Of a stretch of 64,000 nt of DNA, positions 51,601-60,158 are shown piece after piece. This stretch comes from Psychrobacillus sp. FSL H8-0483 (GTDB lineage Bacteria > Bacillota > Bacilli > Bacillales_A > Planococcaceae), in assembly GCF_038637725.1 (NCBI RefSeq), contig NZ_CP152052.1, positions 3,269,501 to 3,333,500 of the forward strand, in the 5' to 3' direction. Below the pieces are notes generated by a model that did not search any database, was not told the DNA's origin, and saw only the letters and a list, made by a program, of their open reading frames with translations. Position 1 is the first letter of the stretch, and each line of letters opens with the position of its first letter. Made by a program: the position numbers and the translations under genes.

Positions 51601-53322
51601 TTATTCTTCTAAGTACTTATTCATTTTAGCAGTGAAGGCTTCTTTCAACGATTCTAGCTTTTCCATACTTTCTGCTTCTGAGCCACTTGTTACCCCAAAA
51701 TAATATTTAATCTTCGGCTCCGTTCCACTTGGTCTCACACAAACCCATGAACCATCTGCGAGAAAATATTTTAAAACATTTGATTGTGGCAATAAAATTT
51801 GTTCTGCATCTCTACCATCCGTATATGTTCGTAAAGAAGTTAAGTAATCCTCTTGTGATTGAACAGGTATTCCTGCAACCTCTGTTAACTGATTGGCACG
51901 AACTCGTTCTAGTAAGTTGTTAATCGCCTTCGCACCACTTACTCCTTTTTTCGTTACAGATACTAGTCCTTCTAAATAGTAGCCATGTCTGTCATATAGG
52001 GTACGTAAGGCGTCCACTAATGTCATGTCACGTTCTTTATAGTACGCAGCAGCTTCCACGATAGCTAGCACACTTTGGACAGCGTCTTTGTCGCGCGCAA
52101 AGCTTTTTACTAAATAACCGTAGCTTTCTTCATAGCCAAACAAAAATTGGAATTCTTGGGTTTCTTCATATTGCTTAATCTTTTCCCCGATAAATTTAAA
52201 GCCAGTTAATACATTTTCTGAACTTGCACCATAATACTCTGCAATAACTCGTCCAAAATCAGATGTTACAATTGTTTTAAAGACTCGCCCATTTGCAGGC
52301 ATATTGCCCTTTTCTTTTCGTTGAGCCAATAAATATTCAATTAGAATTGCACCGGTTTGATTGCCAGTTAAAAGCTGATAGCCCTTGTCCGTTTTTACTG
52401 CTACTCCTACACGATCGCCGTCTGGATCCACTGCAACTAGAATATCGGAATTCTGTTTTTCTCCATATTGAATCGCATACTCAAAAGCACTTTGTTCCTC
52501 AGGGTTTGGTGATTTTAAGGTAGGAAACTCGCCATTTGGTTCCATTTGTTCAGCTACATAAAAAATATGCTTATAGCCCACTTCACCTAAAATTCGTTTT
52601 GCTGTTTTACCGGATGCTCCGTGAAGAGGAGTAAATACTACTTTTAAATCAGTAGTTAAAGCTAAATCAGGATTTTCCTGCACAGTTTTCAATGCTGCTA
52701 TATAAGCTTGATCCATTTCTTCCTCTAAACGAATGATTAAATTCTCGTCTATAGCCGTTTGTTTTATTTGAAGAGCATCTCCCGCATTCTGTACATGCTG
52801 AATAACAGAATCGGCATCTTCAAGGTTAAGCTGTGCTCCATCTTCTCCGTATACTTTATAACCATTGTATTCAGGAGGATTATGACTTGCCGTAATAACA
52901 ATCCCCATAAATGCATGTAGCTCACGTACCGAATAGGAAAGCTGAGGTGTCGTTCTCGGTTCACTATACACATAAGCCTTAATGCCGTTAGAAGCTAATG
53001 TATTTGCTGCTTCTTGTGCGAATTGAGGAGAATACCTACGACTATCATAAGCAATTACTACTCCCCGACTCATCGCATCCACGCCGGCAGATTTTATGTA
53101 GGAAGCTAATCCCGATGTAGCTTTACGAACCGTATATGTATTCATACGATTCGTTCCTGCTCCAATCTCTCCGCGCATACCACCAGTACCAAATTCTAAA
53201 TCTCGGTAAAATGCATCCTCTGTTCGTTTTTCATCTTTCGCTAATAGCTGCAGATCTTCTTTCCAAACACTTTCCAATTCAGAAGAACTATCCCATTGTT
53301 CGAATAATTGTTTATACGACAT
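51601..53322 (-). CDS. pgcA: phosphoglucomutase/phosphomannomutase PgcA
   Basis: A 573-residue alpha-phosphohexomutase. The active-site Ser is in VITASHNPPEYNGYKV, the metal loop in AVDPDGDRVG, the sugar loop in GYEESYGY and the phosphate loop in RPSGTEPKIKYY. It interconverts glucose-1- and glucose-6-phosphate, supplying UDP-glucose for teichoic acids and glycolipids. Length matches the B. subtilis protein. It is the end of its own transcript and is preceded by the YhcX-like gene. Confidence 0.93.
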   Translation of the reverse strand: MSYKQLFEQWDSSSELESVWKEDLQLLAKDEKRTEDAFYRDLEFGTGGMRGEIGAGTNRMNTYTVRKATSGLASYIKSAGVDAMSRGVVIAYDSRRYSPQFAQEAANTLASNGIKAYVYSEPRTTPQLSYSVRELHAFMGIVITASHNPPEYNGYKVYGEDGAQLNLEDADSVIQHVQNAGDALQIKQTAIDENLIIRLEEEMDQAYIAALKTVQENPDLALTTDLKVVFTPLHGASGKTAKRILGEVGYKHIFYVAEQMEPNGEFPTLKSPNPEEQSAFEYAIQYGEKQNSDILVAVDPDGDRVGVAVKTDKGYQLLTGNQTGAILIEYLLAQRKEKGNMPANGRVFKTIVTSDFGRVIAEYYGASSENVLTGFKFIGEKIKQYEETQEFQFLFGYEESYGYLVKSFARDKDAVQSVLAIVEAAAYYKERDMTLVDALRTLYDRHGYYLEGLVSVTKKGVSGAKAINNLLERVRANQLTEVAGIPVQSQEDYLTSLRTYTDGRDAEQILLPQSNVLKYFLADGSWVCVRPSGTEPKIKYYFGVTSGSEAESMEKLESLKEAFTAKMNKYLEE

Positions 53323-53338
53323 TTAGCGATTCTCCCAT

Positions 53339-54883
53339 TCATTCTTTTTTATACTCAATACTGTATACATCATGGCGACGATCTTTTAGATGCTTAACCG
53401 TTCCATCTTGTCGTTGACGTCTTAAGATTTCTAAATCAACGTCTCCTATTAAGACCATTTCTACATTCGGTTCTGTTTCTCCTACAATTCCATCCCGTGC
53501 GAATTCAAAATCAGAAGGTGCAAAAATAGCTGACTGAGCATATTGAATATCCATATTTTCCGTCTGTGGTAGATTTCCTACTGTACCGGAAATGACGGTG
53601 TAAATCTGATTTTCAATGGCACGAGCTTGTGCGCAGTATCTAACTCGTAAGTAACCTTGTCGATCCTCTGTACAAAATGGAGAGAAAATTATGTTCGCTC
53701 CCATATCTGTCGCTATTCGCGCAAGTTCTGGAAATTCGATATCGTAGCAAATTTGAATCGCAATTTTACCACAGTCAGTATCAAATACTTGGACCGTATC
53801 CCCTGCACTAATACCCCACCATTTACGTTCATTCGGTGTAATATGAATTTTATATTGCTTATCAATTGCTCCATCACGGTGGAATAAGTATGCTATATTA
53901 TAAATTTCTTCATTCTCTTCTTCCACAAAGTGGGAACCAGCAATAATATTGATATTATATCGAACCGCTAAATCTGCAAATAATTCCATATACTGTGGAG
54001 TGTATTCGGTTAATTTGCGAACAGCTTGACTTGGTGAGCGTTCTTCTAAGAAAGACATGAGCTGAGTCGTAAAAATTTCTGGAAAAACAACGAAATCTGA
54101 TTGTGCGTCTGAAGCTACATCTACAAAGTATTCACATTGGTGTGCAAACTCTTCAAACGAGTTAATTTTGCGCATCATATATTGAACTGCGCAAATTCGT
54201 ACAGGATAGCTTGTTTTAAAATGCCGTTTTGATAGTGGAATATAGTCTACATTATTCCACTCCATTAACGTTGCATATTTAGCAGAAGCCATATCATCTG
54301 GTAAATAGTTCGGATTAATACGCATTAATGTGAACCCATTCATCAGTTGGAAGGTTAACACAGGGTCATATATTTTATGTCGAGAAACAGCCGTCACGTA
54401 TTCTCTTGGTGACATTTCTTCCGTATGCTTATGATAGTTTGGAATTCGCCCACCGATAATAATGGATTTCAAATTGAACTGCCTTGCAATGTCCTTTCTT
54501 CCTTCATACAAACGTTGCCCGACTTTCATTCTTCTATAATCAGGGTGAACCATTACTTCGATGCCGTATAAGTTGTACCCGTCTGGATTATGATTTGTAA
54601 TATAACCCGAATCTGTCACATCAGACCATGAATGTCGATCGTCGTATTCATCGAAGTTAATCACAAGACTGGAACAAGATCCAATTACCTTTCCGTCTAA
54701 CTCTGCTACCAATTGTCCTTCAGGAAATATAGTTAAATGGCTGCGCAAATGTGCAACTTCCCAAGGATCCATACCTGGAAAACAAAGACGCTGAATTTCT
54801 AATATAGGTGCTATATCTGAAAAAGAAGTTTGTCTTATAATCATTTTTTTTTCAAACTGAGATGAATTGAATTCTTCTGACAT
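53339..54883 (-). CDS. yhcX: GNAT acetyltransferase-nitrilase fusion (YhcX-like)
   Basis: A 514-residue two-domain protein. Residues about 15-200 are a GNAT domain (GIEVMVHPDYRRMKVGQRLY). Residues about 225-490 are a carbon-nitrogen hydrolase with the Glu-Lys-Cys triad: FVVFPEIFTTQLMSF, then YKIHITPNERKWWGIS, then IAIQICYDIEFPELAR. It matches B. subtilis YhcX in length and domain order. It probably hydrolyses an amide and acetylates an amine. The ATG at 54883 has GAGGAG 8 nt upstream. Confidence 0.88.
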   Translation of the reverse strand: MSEEFNSSQFEKKMIIRQTSFSDIAPILEIQRLCFPGMDPWEVAHLRSHLTIFPEGQLVAELDGKVIGSCSSLVINFDEYDDRHSWSDVTDSGYITNHNPDGYNLYGIEVMVHPDYRRMKVGQRLYEGRKDIARQFNLKSIIIGGRIPNYHKHTEEMSPREYVTAVSRHKIYDPVLTFQLMNGFTLMRINPNYLPDDMASAKYATLMEWNNVDYIPLSKRHFKTSYPVRICAVQYMMRKINSFEEFAHQCEYFVDVASDAQSDFVVFPEIFTTQLMSFLEERSPSQAVRKLTEYTPQYMELFADLAVRYNINIIAGSHFVEEENEEIYNIAYLFHRDGAIDKQYKIHITPNERKWWGISAGDTVQVFDTDCGKIAIQICYDIEFPELARIATDMGANIIFSPFCTEDRQGYLRVRYCAQARAIENQIYTVISGTVGNLPQTENMDIQYAQSAIFAPSDFEFARDGIVGETEPNVEMVLIGDVDLEILRRQRQDGTVKHLKDRRHDVYSIEYKKE

Positions 54884-55013
54884 GTTAACCGCTCCTCTTC
54901 TTTTCACTTACCTTCATTATATATCTCTTTTGTCCGCAGTTAAAATGTTTTACATGCCTATAAAGAACACTTATAATTTGACTTGAGTTCAAAGTATTTA
55001 AAAGGAGTAGACT

Positions 55014-55439
55014 ATGACAAAAAAAGTTGAAAATATTATGTTATTTATGTGGTCAGTAGCCTTTACCGCAACTCTAGGATCCTTATATTTTTCAGAAGTT
55101 CGACAGTACGAGCCTTGTGAATTATGCTGGTATCAACGGATTCTTATGTACCCACTTGTGTTAATATTAGGTGTGGCATATGTACAAAAAAATGCGAAAA
55201 TAGCAGTTACTACCCTTACTTTTTCTATAATTGGTCTTTGCATTTCTACCTATCATTATAGCATTCAAAAGTTGGATTTTATGCAAGAGGCTGCACCGAC
55301 TTGTGGAAGAGTTCCTTGTACAGGTGAGTACATAAATGTTTTAGGCTTTATAACGATTCCATTTTTAGCCCTTACAGCATTTTTACTAATTGCCATTAGC
55401 AGTGTAATCATTTTAAAAAGTATTAAGGAGGAAAAATAA
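55014..55439 (+). CDS. bdbC: disulfide bond oxidase BdbC (DsbB family)
   Basis: A 141-residue membrane thiol oxidase with four hydrophobic segments. The active Cys pairs are YEPCELCWYQR (loop 1) and APTCGRVPC (loop 2). It reoxidises a thioredoxin-like partner and passes electrons to quinone. AAGGAG lies before the ATG. The partner gene begins 1 nt after its stop. Confidence 0.9.
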   Translation: MTKKVENIMLFMWSVAFTATLGSLYFSEVRQYEPCELCWYQRILMYPLVLILGVAYVQKNAKIAVTTLTFSIIGLCISTYHYSIQKLDFMQEAAPTCGRVPCTGEYINVLGFITIPFLALTAFLLIAISSVIILKSIKEEK

Positions 55440-55440
55440 C

Positions 55441-55911
55441 ATGAAGAAATTAGCCATATTTGGTGGAATTATTATTGCCGTCTTCGTATTAATTTTTGTA
55501 CTAAATAGCCAAAAAAATAAAAACGTATTAGCAGATAACCCATACGACACAGACAATTTAAAACAATCTACTATTGACTTAATTGATGATCCGAACTATC
55601 AAAACATTATCCTACCAGATGATTTAAAAACTAAGATTAGTAGTGGTGAACCAGTTACTGCATATTTCTTTAGTCCAGAATGTGTACACTGTAAAGAAAT
55701 GACACCGAGATTAACTCCACTTGCAAATGAAAACAAGGTAGATATTGTAAAATATAATGTACTGGAATATGAACAAGGATGGAATGAATATCAAATAGAA
55801 GCTACTCCAACATTGGTTCATTTTGAGGGCGGAAAAGAAGTTTCAAGAGTAACAGGTGCTGTACCTAATGAGCAAATTCAAGCATTTTTTGATCAAGTTG
55901 TTTTGAAATAA
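55441..55911 (+). CDS. membrane-anchored thioredoxin-like protein (BdbA/BdbD-type partner)
   Basis: A 156-residue protein. One N-terminal membrane segment (LAIFGGIIIAVFVLIFVL) precedes a thioredoxin fold outside the cell, with the active site SPECVHCKEMTP and a cis-Pro loop ATPTLVHFEGG. It is the likely substrate oxidant or reductant working with BdbC, encoded directly upstream. The CVHC motif differs from the CPHC of DsbA-like oxidases, so an oxidising role is not certain. Confidence 0.82.
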   Translation: MKKLAIFGGIIIAVFVLIFVLNSQKNKNVLADNPYDTDNLKQSTIDLIDDPNYQNIILPDDLKTKISSGEPVTAYFFSPECVHCKEMTPRLTPLANENKVDIVKYNVLEYEQGWNEYQIEATPTLVHFEGGKEVSRVTGAVPNEQIQAFFDQVVLK

Positions 55912-55917
55912 TCAGAG

Positions 55918-55947
55918 AGGTCGTGTCGAATAGACATGGCCTTTTTT
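55918..55947 (+). terminator. terminator after thioredoxin-like gene
   Basis: AGGTCGTGTC pairs with GACATGGCCT, followed by six T. The RluA gene begins 16 nt later. Confidence 0.6.
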
Positions 55948-55962
55948 GAAGGAGAATGAAAG

Positions 55963-56811
55963 ATGCAACATACATTAACTTACACAGTCCCAGAAGATGG
56001 ACTAACGATTGATGCAATTCTACAACAAAAATGGAAGCTTGGTAAAAAGCTTATCCACGATTTACGCATGCAAAAAGCAGTAACAGACACAAACGGAGAA
56101 TTATTACAATGGAAATTACCCCACCAAAAAGGGGAAGTATTAGTTTTTAAATGGGAAGGCGAATCATCCAATTATCTTACTTCGGATCAAATTCCTTTAT
56201 ATGTTGCCTATGAAGATGAGTACTTATTGATTGCTTCCAAGCCTCGAGGTGTTGCAACACACCCGAATGACACTGGCCAAAATCATACATTTATGAATAC
56301 TGTGATGAACTATTTAAAGAACAAGGGGCAAAATTACGGAGAACATGTACACCGAATTGATGAAGGTACAAAAGGCTTAGTAGTCATTGCAAAAAATCCA
56401 ATCGTCAAAGGTATGCTAGATCGTATGCTTGAAAATAAAGCAATTGTTCGCACGTATGAAGTAATTGTCGAAGGTCAAGTGAAAAACCAGCATGGCACCA
56501 TTCGAGCAGCCATTGGAAATGATCGCCATCATCCGACGAGAAAACGCGTTTCTCCGTCCGGTCAACTTGCTATTACGCATTATGAAGTAGTCGGCAAACA
56601 TGACCAATTTACAAAGATACACGCAATTTTAGAAACTGGACGTACGCATCAAATTCGTGTGCACTTTGCTCATTTAGGCCACCCAATTGTGGGAGATGAC
56701 TTATATGGAGCGAAGAAAACACCAACTAGAACATATGAGTTGCATGCATTCAAGGTTCAATTTATTCATCCAATCACGGGTGAAAAAATTGTCGTGGAGG
56801 ATAAAAGATAG
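55963..56811 (+). CDS. yhcT: RluA-family pseudouridine synthase (YhcT-like)
   Basis: A 282-residue RNA modification enzyme. The catalytic Asp is in VHRIDEGTKGLVVIAKN, the RNA-binding block in GRTHQIRVHFAHLGHPIVGD, and YEVIVEGQV is also typical. The S4-like N-terminus (SNYLTSDQIP... preceded by KLIHDLRMQKAV) is partial. It makes pseudouridine in rRNA or tRNA. Note HRID in place of HRLD. GAAGGAG lies upstream of the ATG; a strong terminator follows. Confidence 0.9.
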   Translation: MQHTLTYTVPEDGLTIDAILQQKWKLGKKLIHDLRMQKAVTDTNGELLQWKLPHQKGEVLVFKWEGESSNYLTSDQIPLYVAYEDEYLLIASKPRGVATHPNDTGQNHTFMNTVMNYLKNKGQNYGEHVHRIDEGTKGLVVIAKNPIVKGMLDRMLENKAIVRTYEVIVEGQVKNQHGTIRAAIGNDRHHPTRKRVSPSGQLAITHYEVVGKHDQFTKIHAILETGRTHQIRVHFAHLGHPIVGDDLYGAKKTPTRTYELHAFKVQFIHPITGEKIVVEDKR

Positions 56812-56934
56812 AAGCGTGAGAAATTGCTAATCTCTCCCTTTAAAGAGTGATATCATCCTAAGAGAAGTTCTAGGAGCACCTTGTTTTCACTCGTTTTAGG
56901 GATGGTTTTGACACATTTTTAACGTAGAATAATT

Positions 56935-56979
56935 AGAGTCGAGGGAAGTGACTGAAGTCATTTCCCCCGACTCTTTTTT
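56935..56979 (+). terminator. terminator of yhcT
   Basis: AGAGTCGAGGGAAGTGAC pairs with a near-perfect complement (TCATTTCCCCCGACTCT), followed by six T. Confidence 0.85.
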
Positions 56980-56995
56980 CGGTTGTTGGTTTGTA

Positions 56996-57122
56996 ATAAA
57001 GATTGATTAATATACAGCTACAAATGCTGATTCTAATTGAAAATTATAGCCCTTATTTTGAACAAAGAGTGATCAAAAAGGGGCTTTTTGTAATAAAGAT
57101 TGTTTATTACAAAAAGCGAATA
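56996..57122. repeat. T repeat, copy 2 (inverted relative to 34231-34376)
   Basis: Contains the same pieces as the copy at 34231-34376, read on the other strand: AGCTACAAATGCTGATTCTA, GCCC ... GGGGC hairpin and TAATAAAGATTG. It leads directly into L repeat copy 3. Part of the 550-nt gap between yhcT and the ECF module. Confidence 0.65.
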
Positions 57123-57338
57123 TTCAACTAAAGTACTCGTTAGCCATCCATGCAGCACAAAATCAGTGCTGCACCACAGAGAATGAAATTGTTTAGGAAG
57201 TGTCATACTGATACTGACCTTAATCCAGTCTACCGTAATCCATAGACTTATTTTGCTCTCCTCTTTTTTTAACGAGGGGTCTTTTTAAGTATTGTCATTT
57301 TTCTTTTCTTGAAGAAACTAATTTTCATGGTAGTTCAA
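57123..57338 (-). repeat. long mosaic repeat L, copy 3
   Basis: A 216-bp element on the minus strand with ends TTCAACTAAA and GGTAGTTCAA, hairpin TGCAGCAC / GTGCTGCA and the fixed stretch CCAGTCTACCGTAATCC. It ends 24 nt from the 95-codon membrane gene. Same orientation as copy 4 on the other side of the ECF module. Confidence 0.8.
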
Positions 57339-57362
57339 TAAGAAAAACAATATTTATTACTT

Positions 57363-57629
57363 CTATTCGTTAATTTCAAGTATCTTGTAACAAGAAAAAA
57401 GAATAGTGGCGAGACCAATCCCAAAAAGGATACTTCCAGTAGCCAAGAAATTGTTTGTATAACCTTCAATTACAATTAGGTATGTTGGTTGGTCTGCCCC
57501 ACCTTGTTTGGCTATCCATTTTCCAGCAAATGACGTTCCAAAATTAATACTGAAAAATAGTAATATAAAACCAGTTGCAGTTATTAAAGAAGATAAAGCA
57601 ACTAACCCTTTTAATTTATCTTTTGTCAT
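57363..57629 (-). CDS. small membrane protein of the ECF module
   Basis: An 88-residue protein beginning MTKDKLKGLVALSS with two hydrophobic segments (about 8-28 and 55-80) and a short basic loop. The ATG at 57629 lies 10 nt after GGAGG; an in-frame ATG 21 nt earlier overlaps it. It is the third gene in the ECF sigma/anti-sigma unit, ending 48 nt downstream of the anti-sigma gene. No family recognised. Confidence 0.55.
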   Translation of the reverse strand: MTKDKLKGLVALSSLITATGFILLFFSINFGTSFAGKWIAKQGGADQPTYLIVIEGYTNNFLATGSILFGIGLATILFSCYKILEINE

Positions 57630-57677
57630 TATACCCCTACCTCCTAACATATTTATTAGTTCTTTTCTCCAAACAGT

Positions 57678-58649
57678 TTAATATAGGTCTGTTGTTGCTC
57701 CTAATGTAGCACCGCGAATCATAGATTCATCACTAAACTTTATTAAATCACTTGGTTTTCCCGTAACCACTACACCAATAATTTTAAGGTTCTGCGGTTC
57801 TAGTTTTATTTTGCCCTGATTAGTTATGTTATTAATAATTTTCTCTGCATCGCCTTGATAATTACCACCCTCCTCCTTCATCTGCTTTAAGATTGAGATA
57901 AAGTTAGTGGCAGAATAATCCTCCGCACTTCGATTATAAGAAAAGCCAAATGCTTCAAAACCGTAGATTGGATCGTCTCGGAAATTTTCATCTGCGTTAT
58001 GCTGATTATCACTTTCAATATCATTTTCACTATACGTATCAACCCAATACCAAGATAATTGTTCTTTAAATACTTTATTTACTTCCTCGATAGAATATCC
58101 ATCATCAAACGAGAACGCCATTTCGACAACTGTATTTTCATGAATTTCATTTAGTAACACGCGATCATCAAAGATTTGCTTATAGTTTACTTGTGGATGG
58201 AAAAATTCAACGACTCTTTCACCTTCATAATATAAAGGAATACGCTCATCATCTGAATAGCCAAAGCCAGAAGGACCATCATTTGAAATAGGGTGAGACG
58301 AACCTAACATATTAAAAACTTTTTCCTGTTCTCCCCAAGGAATCGGTACACCTCCAACAACTTTTACAAACGTCGTTTTCGCAGTTGCCGAAGTTAATGA
58401 ATAATTATATTCGGTACCTCGATTTTCAATGTTAGCCCCCATAATTTTATTCCAAGTTGAATCCGAATCTGTTTCTTTCTCCATTTTTGTTTTCATTACT
58501 GTATCGCCAATAAAATATAGCCCAAATAAAACTATGAGACTAATACCTAATGAAATGAGCACCATTTTTATAATTGAACGTTTCCTTGCCTTTTTTACTA
58601 ATTTCTCAAATTCAAAATCCTTAGGAAAAAAATCATTTTCCTTGTTCAT
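57678..58649 (-). CDS. anti-sigma factor with sigma-regulator N and C domains
   Basis: A 323-residue membrane protein. The N-terminal cytoplasmic part (NDFFPKDFEFEKLVKKARKR) can hold a sigma factor, then comes one transmembrane helix (about 28-48), and then a large outer domain with the GASHPISN and QKPSDLI-type region at the C-terminus, as in sigma-regulator C domains. The ATG at 58649 has GGAGG 7 nt upstream and overlaps the end of the sigma gene by 17 nt. It sequesters the ECF sigma factor until an envelope signal. Confidence 0.78.
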   Translation of the reverse strand: MNKENDFFPKDFEFEKLVKKARKRSIIKMVLISLGISLIVLFGLYFIGDTVMKTKMEKETDSDSTWNKIMGANIENRGTEYNYSLTSATAKTTFVKVVGGVPIPWGEQEKVFNMLGSSHPISNDGPSGFGYSDDERIPLYYEGERVVEFFHPQVNYKQIFDDRVLLNEIHENTVVEMAFSFDDGYSIEEVNKVFKEQLSWYWVDTYSENDIESDNQHNADENFRDDPIYGFEAFGFSYNRSAEDYSATNFISILKQMKEEGGNYQGDAEKIINNITNQGKIKLEPQNLKIIGVVVTGKPSDLIKFSDESMIRGATLGATTDLY

Positions 58650-59145
58650 TTTCATACCTCCTATATTGTTCTATAAATTCTTTTCTTGCCCTATGGAGAA
58701 TAGTTTTAACAGACCCTTCTTTCATGCTATACAGTACTGCTATCTCATTTATTTTTAGTCCTGTACTATATTTCAGAAGAAGCAACTGCCTGTATTTTGG
58801 TTTTAATTTAGTTAAGATTACATGAATATCCCTTTCTAATTCACTTTGCATGAGGGCTTTTTCAGGTGTTTCTTCCTCAAATATTTCTTGTAAGTTGAAT
58901 TTCAATAATATATCTCTTCGTCTAGATTTCTTACGGGACAAATCATAATATTGATTTACCGCTACTCTAAAAAGCCAACTTTGGATATTATCAAATTGGA
59001 CTGAGTCTATGTATTGTAAAAACTTATACGCAGTATCTTGAATAATATCTTCTGCATCTTCCTTTGAAGCACCCATTTTTATTAAATACGCATTAACAAA
59101 TTTTAGTATCTCATTTAGCTTTTTCCCCATCATGGAACCATTCAT
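58633..59145 (-). CDS. ECF-type RNA polymerase sigma factor
   Basis: A 170-residue sigma-70 family protein with region 2 (ASKEDAEDIIQDTAYKFLQY, IQSWLFRVAVNQYYDLSRKK) and region 4 (KPKYRQLLLLKYSTGLKINE, then IAVLYSMKEGSVKTILHRAR). The ATG at 59145 has GGGAGG upstream; an in-frame start 48 nt earlier has none. It directs RNA polymerase to its own regulon, probably including this operon. A possible autoregulated promoter with AACC about 15 nt before CGTT lies upstream near 59170-59195. Confidence 0.88.
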   Translation of the reverse strand: MNGSMMGKKLNEILKFVNAYLIKMGASKEDAEDIIQDTAYKFLQYIDSVQFDNIQSWLFRVAVNQYYDLSRKKSRRRDILLKFNLQEIFEEETPEKALMQSELERDIHVILTKLKPKYRQLLLLKYSTGLKINEIAVLYSMKEGSVKTILHRARKEFIEQYRRYENEQGK

Positions 59146-59424
59146 TTCAAACCTCCCACCTTTAAAACGTTTCAATAATAAAAAGGTTAACAAAAAATTA
59201 TAAAATTAGGTTATTTCTTTCTCTTTAACGTATATTTCTTTAGTTGAGAAATAAAAAAAGAACTTGGCAAGAAAGTTTTCGCTTCTCGCCAAATTCATTA
59301 GAAGATATAAAAATTAATTGGAGTGAACCGTATCGAAAATAGTGGTAAAACAAAGGGTAGAACTAACTATAAATAGCCAGTGGCTGTCGAGATATGATTT
59401 ACCAATAAATCTCTTGAACTCTTC

Positions 59425-59510
59425 CTCCACAATCTGGCCCGATTGCTGAACAACAGTTAAACAACACTCTTCAACTAAACTGCTTCGTTAGTTTAAGTGT
59501 AACTTTTCAC
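59425..59510 (-). repeat. Q and S modules next to L copy 4
   Basis: On the minus strand: S (TTAAACTAAC / TTTAGTTGAA, about 59478-59504) and Q (AATCGGGCCAGATT) with the connecting stretch GTTGTTTAACTG. They join L copy 4 through the spacer with GACCATGTCGATGGTC that was the target of IS copy 1 elsewhere. The 1-kb gap from 59146 to 60158 holds these repeats and no gene that I can support. Confidence 0.7.
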
Positions 59511-59572
59511 ATTGTATCGCCGAAATCTTCTTGGTGTTTTGGACGTAAAAATAGACCATCGACATGGTCTTG

Positions 59573-59797
59573 TTTAACTAAAGTACCCGTTAGCCATCCA
59601 TGCAGCACAAAATCAGTGCTGCACCACAAAGAATGAAAATGTTTAGGAAGTGTCATTACTGATACTGACCTTAATCCAGTCTACCGTAATCCATAGACTT
59701 ATTTATGCTCTCCTCTTTTTTTAACGATTAAGTAGGGGTCTTCTTAAGTATTGTCATTTTTCTTTTCTTGAAGAAACTAATTTTCATGGTAGTTGAA
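59573..59797 (-). repeat. long mosaic repeat L, copy 4
   Basis: A 225-bp element on the minus strand with ends TTTAACTAAA and GGTAGTTGAA, and the same hairpin and fixed stretch as the other copies. It lies upstream of the ECF sigma gene. Together with copy 3 it brackets the ECF module as same-orientation copies. Confidence 0.8.
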
Positions 59798-59969
59798 TAA
59801 TCTCATTCATCTACTTATTAAAATTCTCTACTCCATTCATCATCCTCTAATATTACACCATTTTACTCCCCCGTTAGTATATTTTATTCCCTCGAGAGTA
59901 ATTGACACTCTTTTCAATGTGTTTCATAATAAACATGTTGTATTTTTACTTTTATAACATAAGTTGGAC

Positions 59970-60007
59970 ATGCTTTCTTCGTTTCAGGTTCAAACATAAG
60001 AAAGCAT
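59970..60007 (+). promoter_or_regulatory. hairpin upstream of secDF
   Basis: ATGCTTTCTT pairs perfectly with AAGAAAGCAT across 18 nt, without a strong T-run. It lies about 150 nt before the secDF start. It could be a regulatory element of the secDF leader or the end of an unseen transcript. Confidence 0.35.
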
Positions 60008-60158
60008 TTATTAATAGTTTTTGTATAGTTTTGCGATAACAATAGTTGTTTTATGTAACTGTACGAAGAGAGGTTAGCAAATAAATGCGACGACCTTAAG
60101 CTGTGCTTAAATTGTTTTATATTTGCGCTTTTCTTAACGTGAGGAGGAAGAATTACAT

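Noticed and set aside
60084-60098. Four-codon frame (MRRP) before secDF as an arrest peptide
   Set aside because: Too short, and the ribosome binding site is distant; no support for an arrest function.
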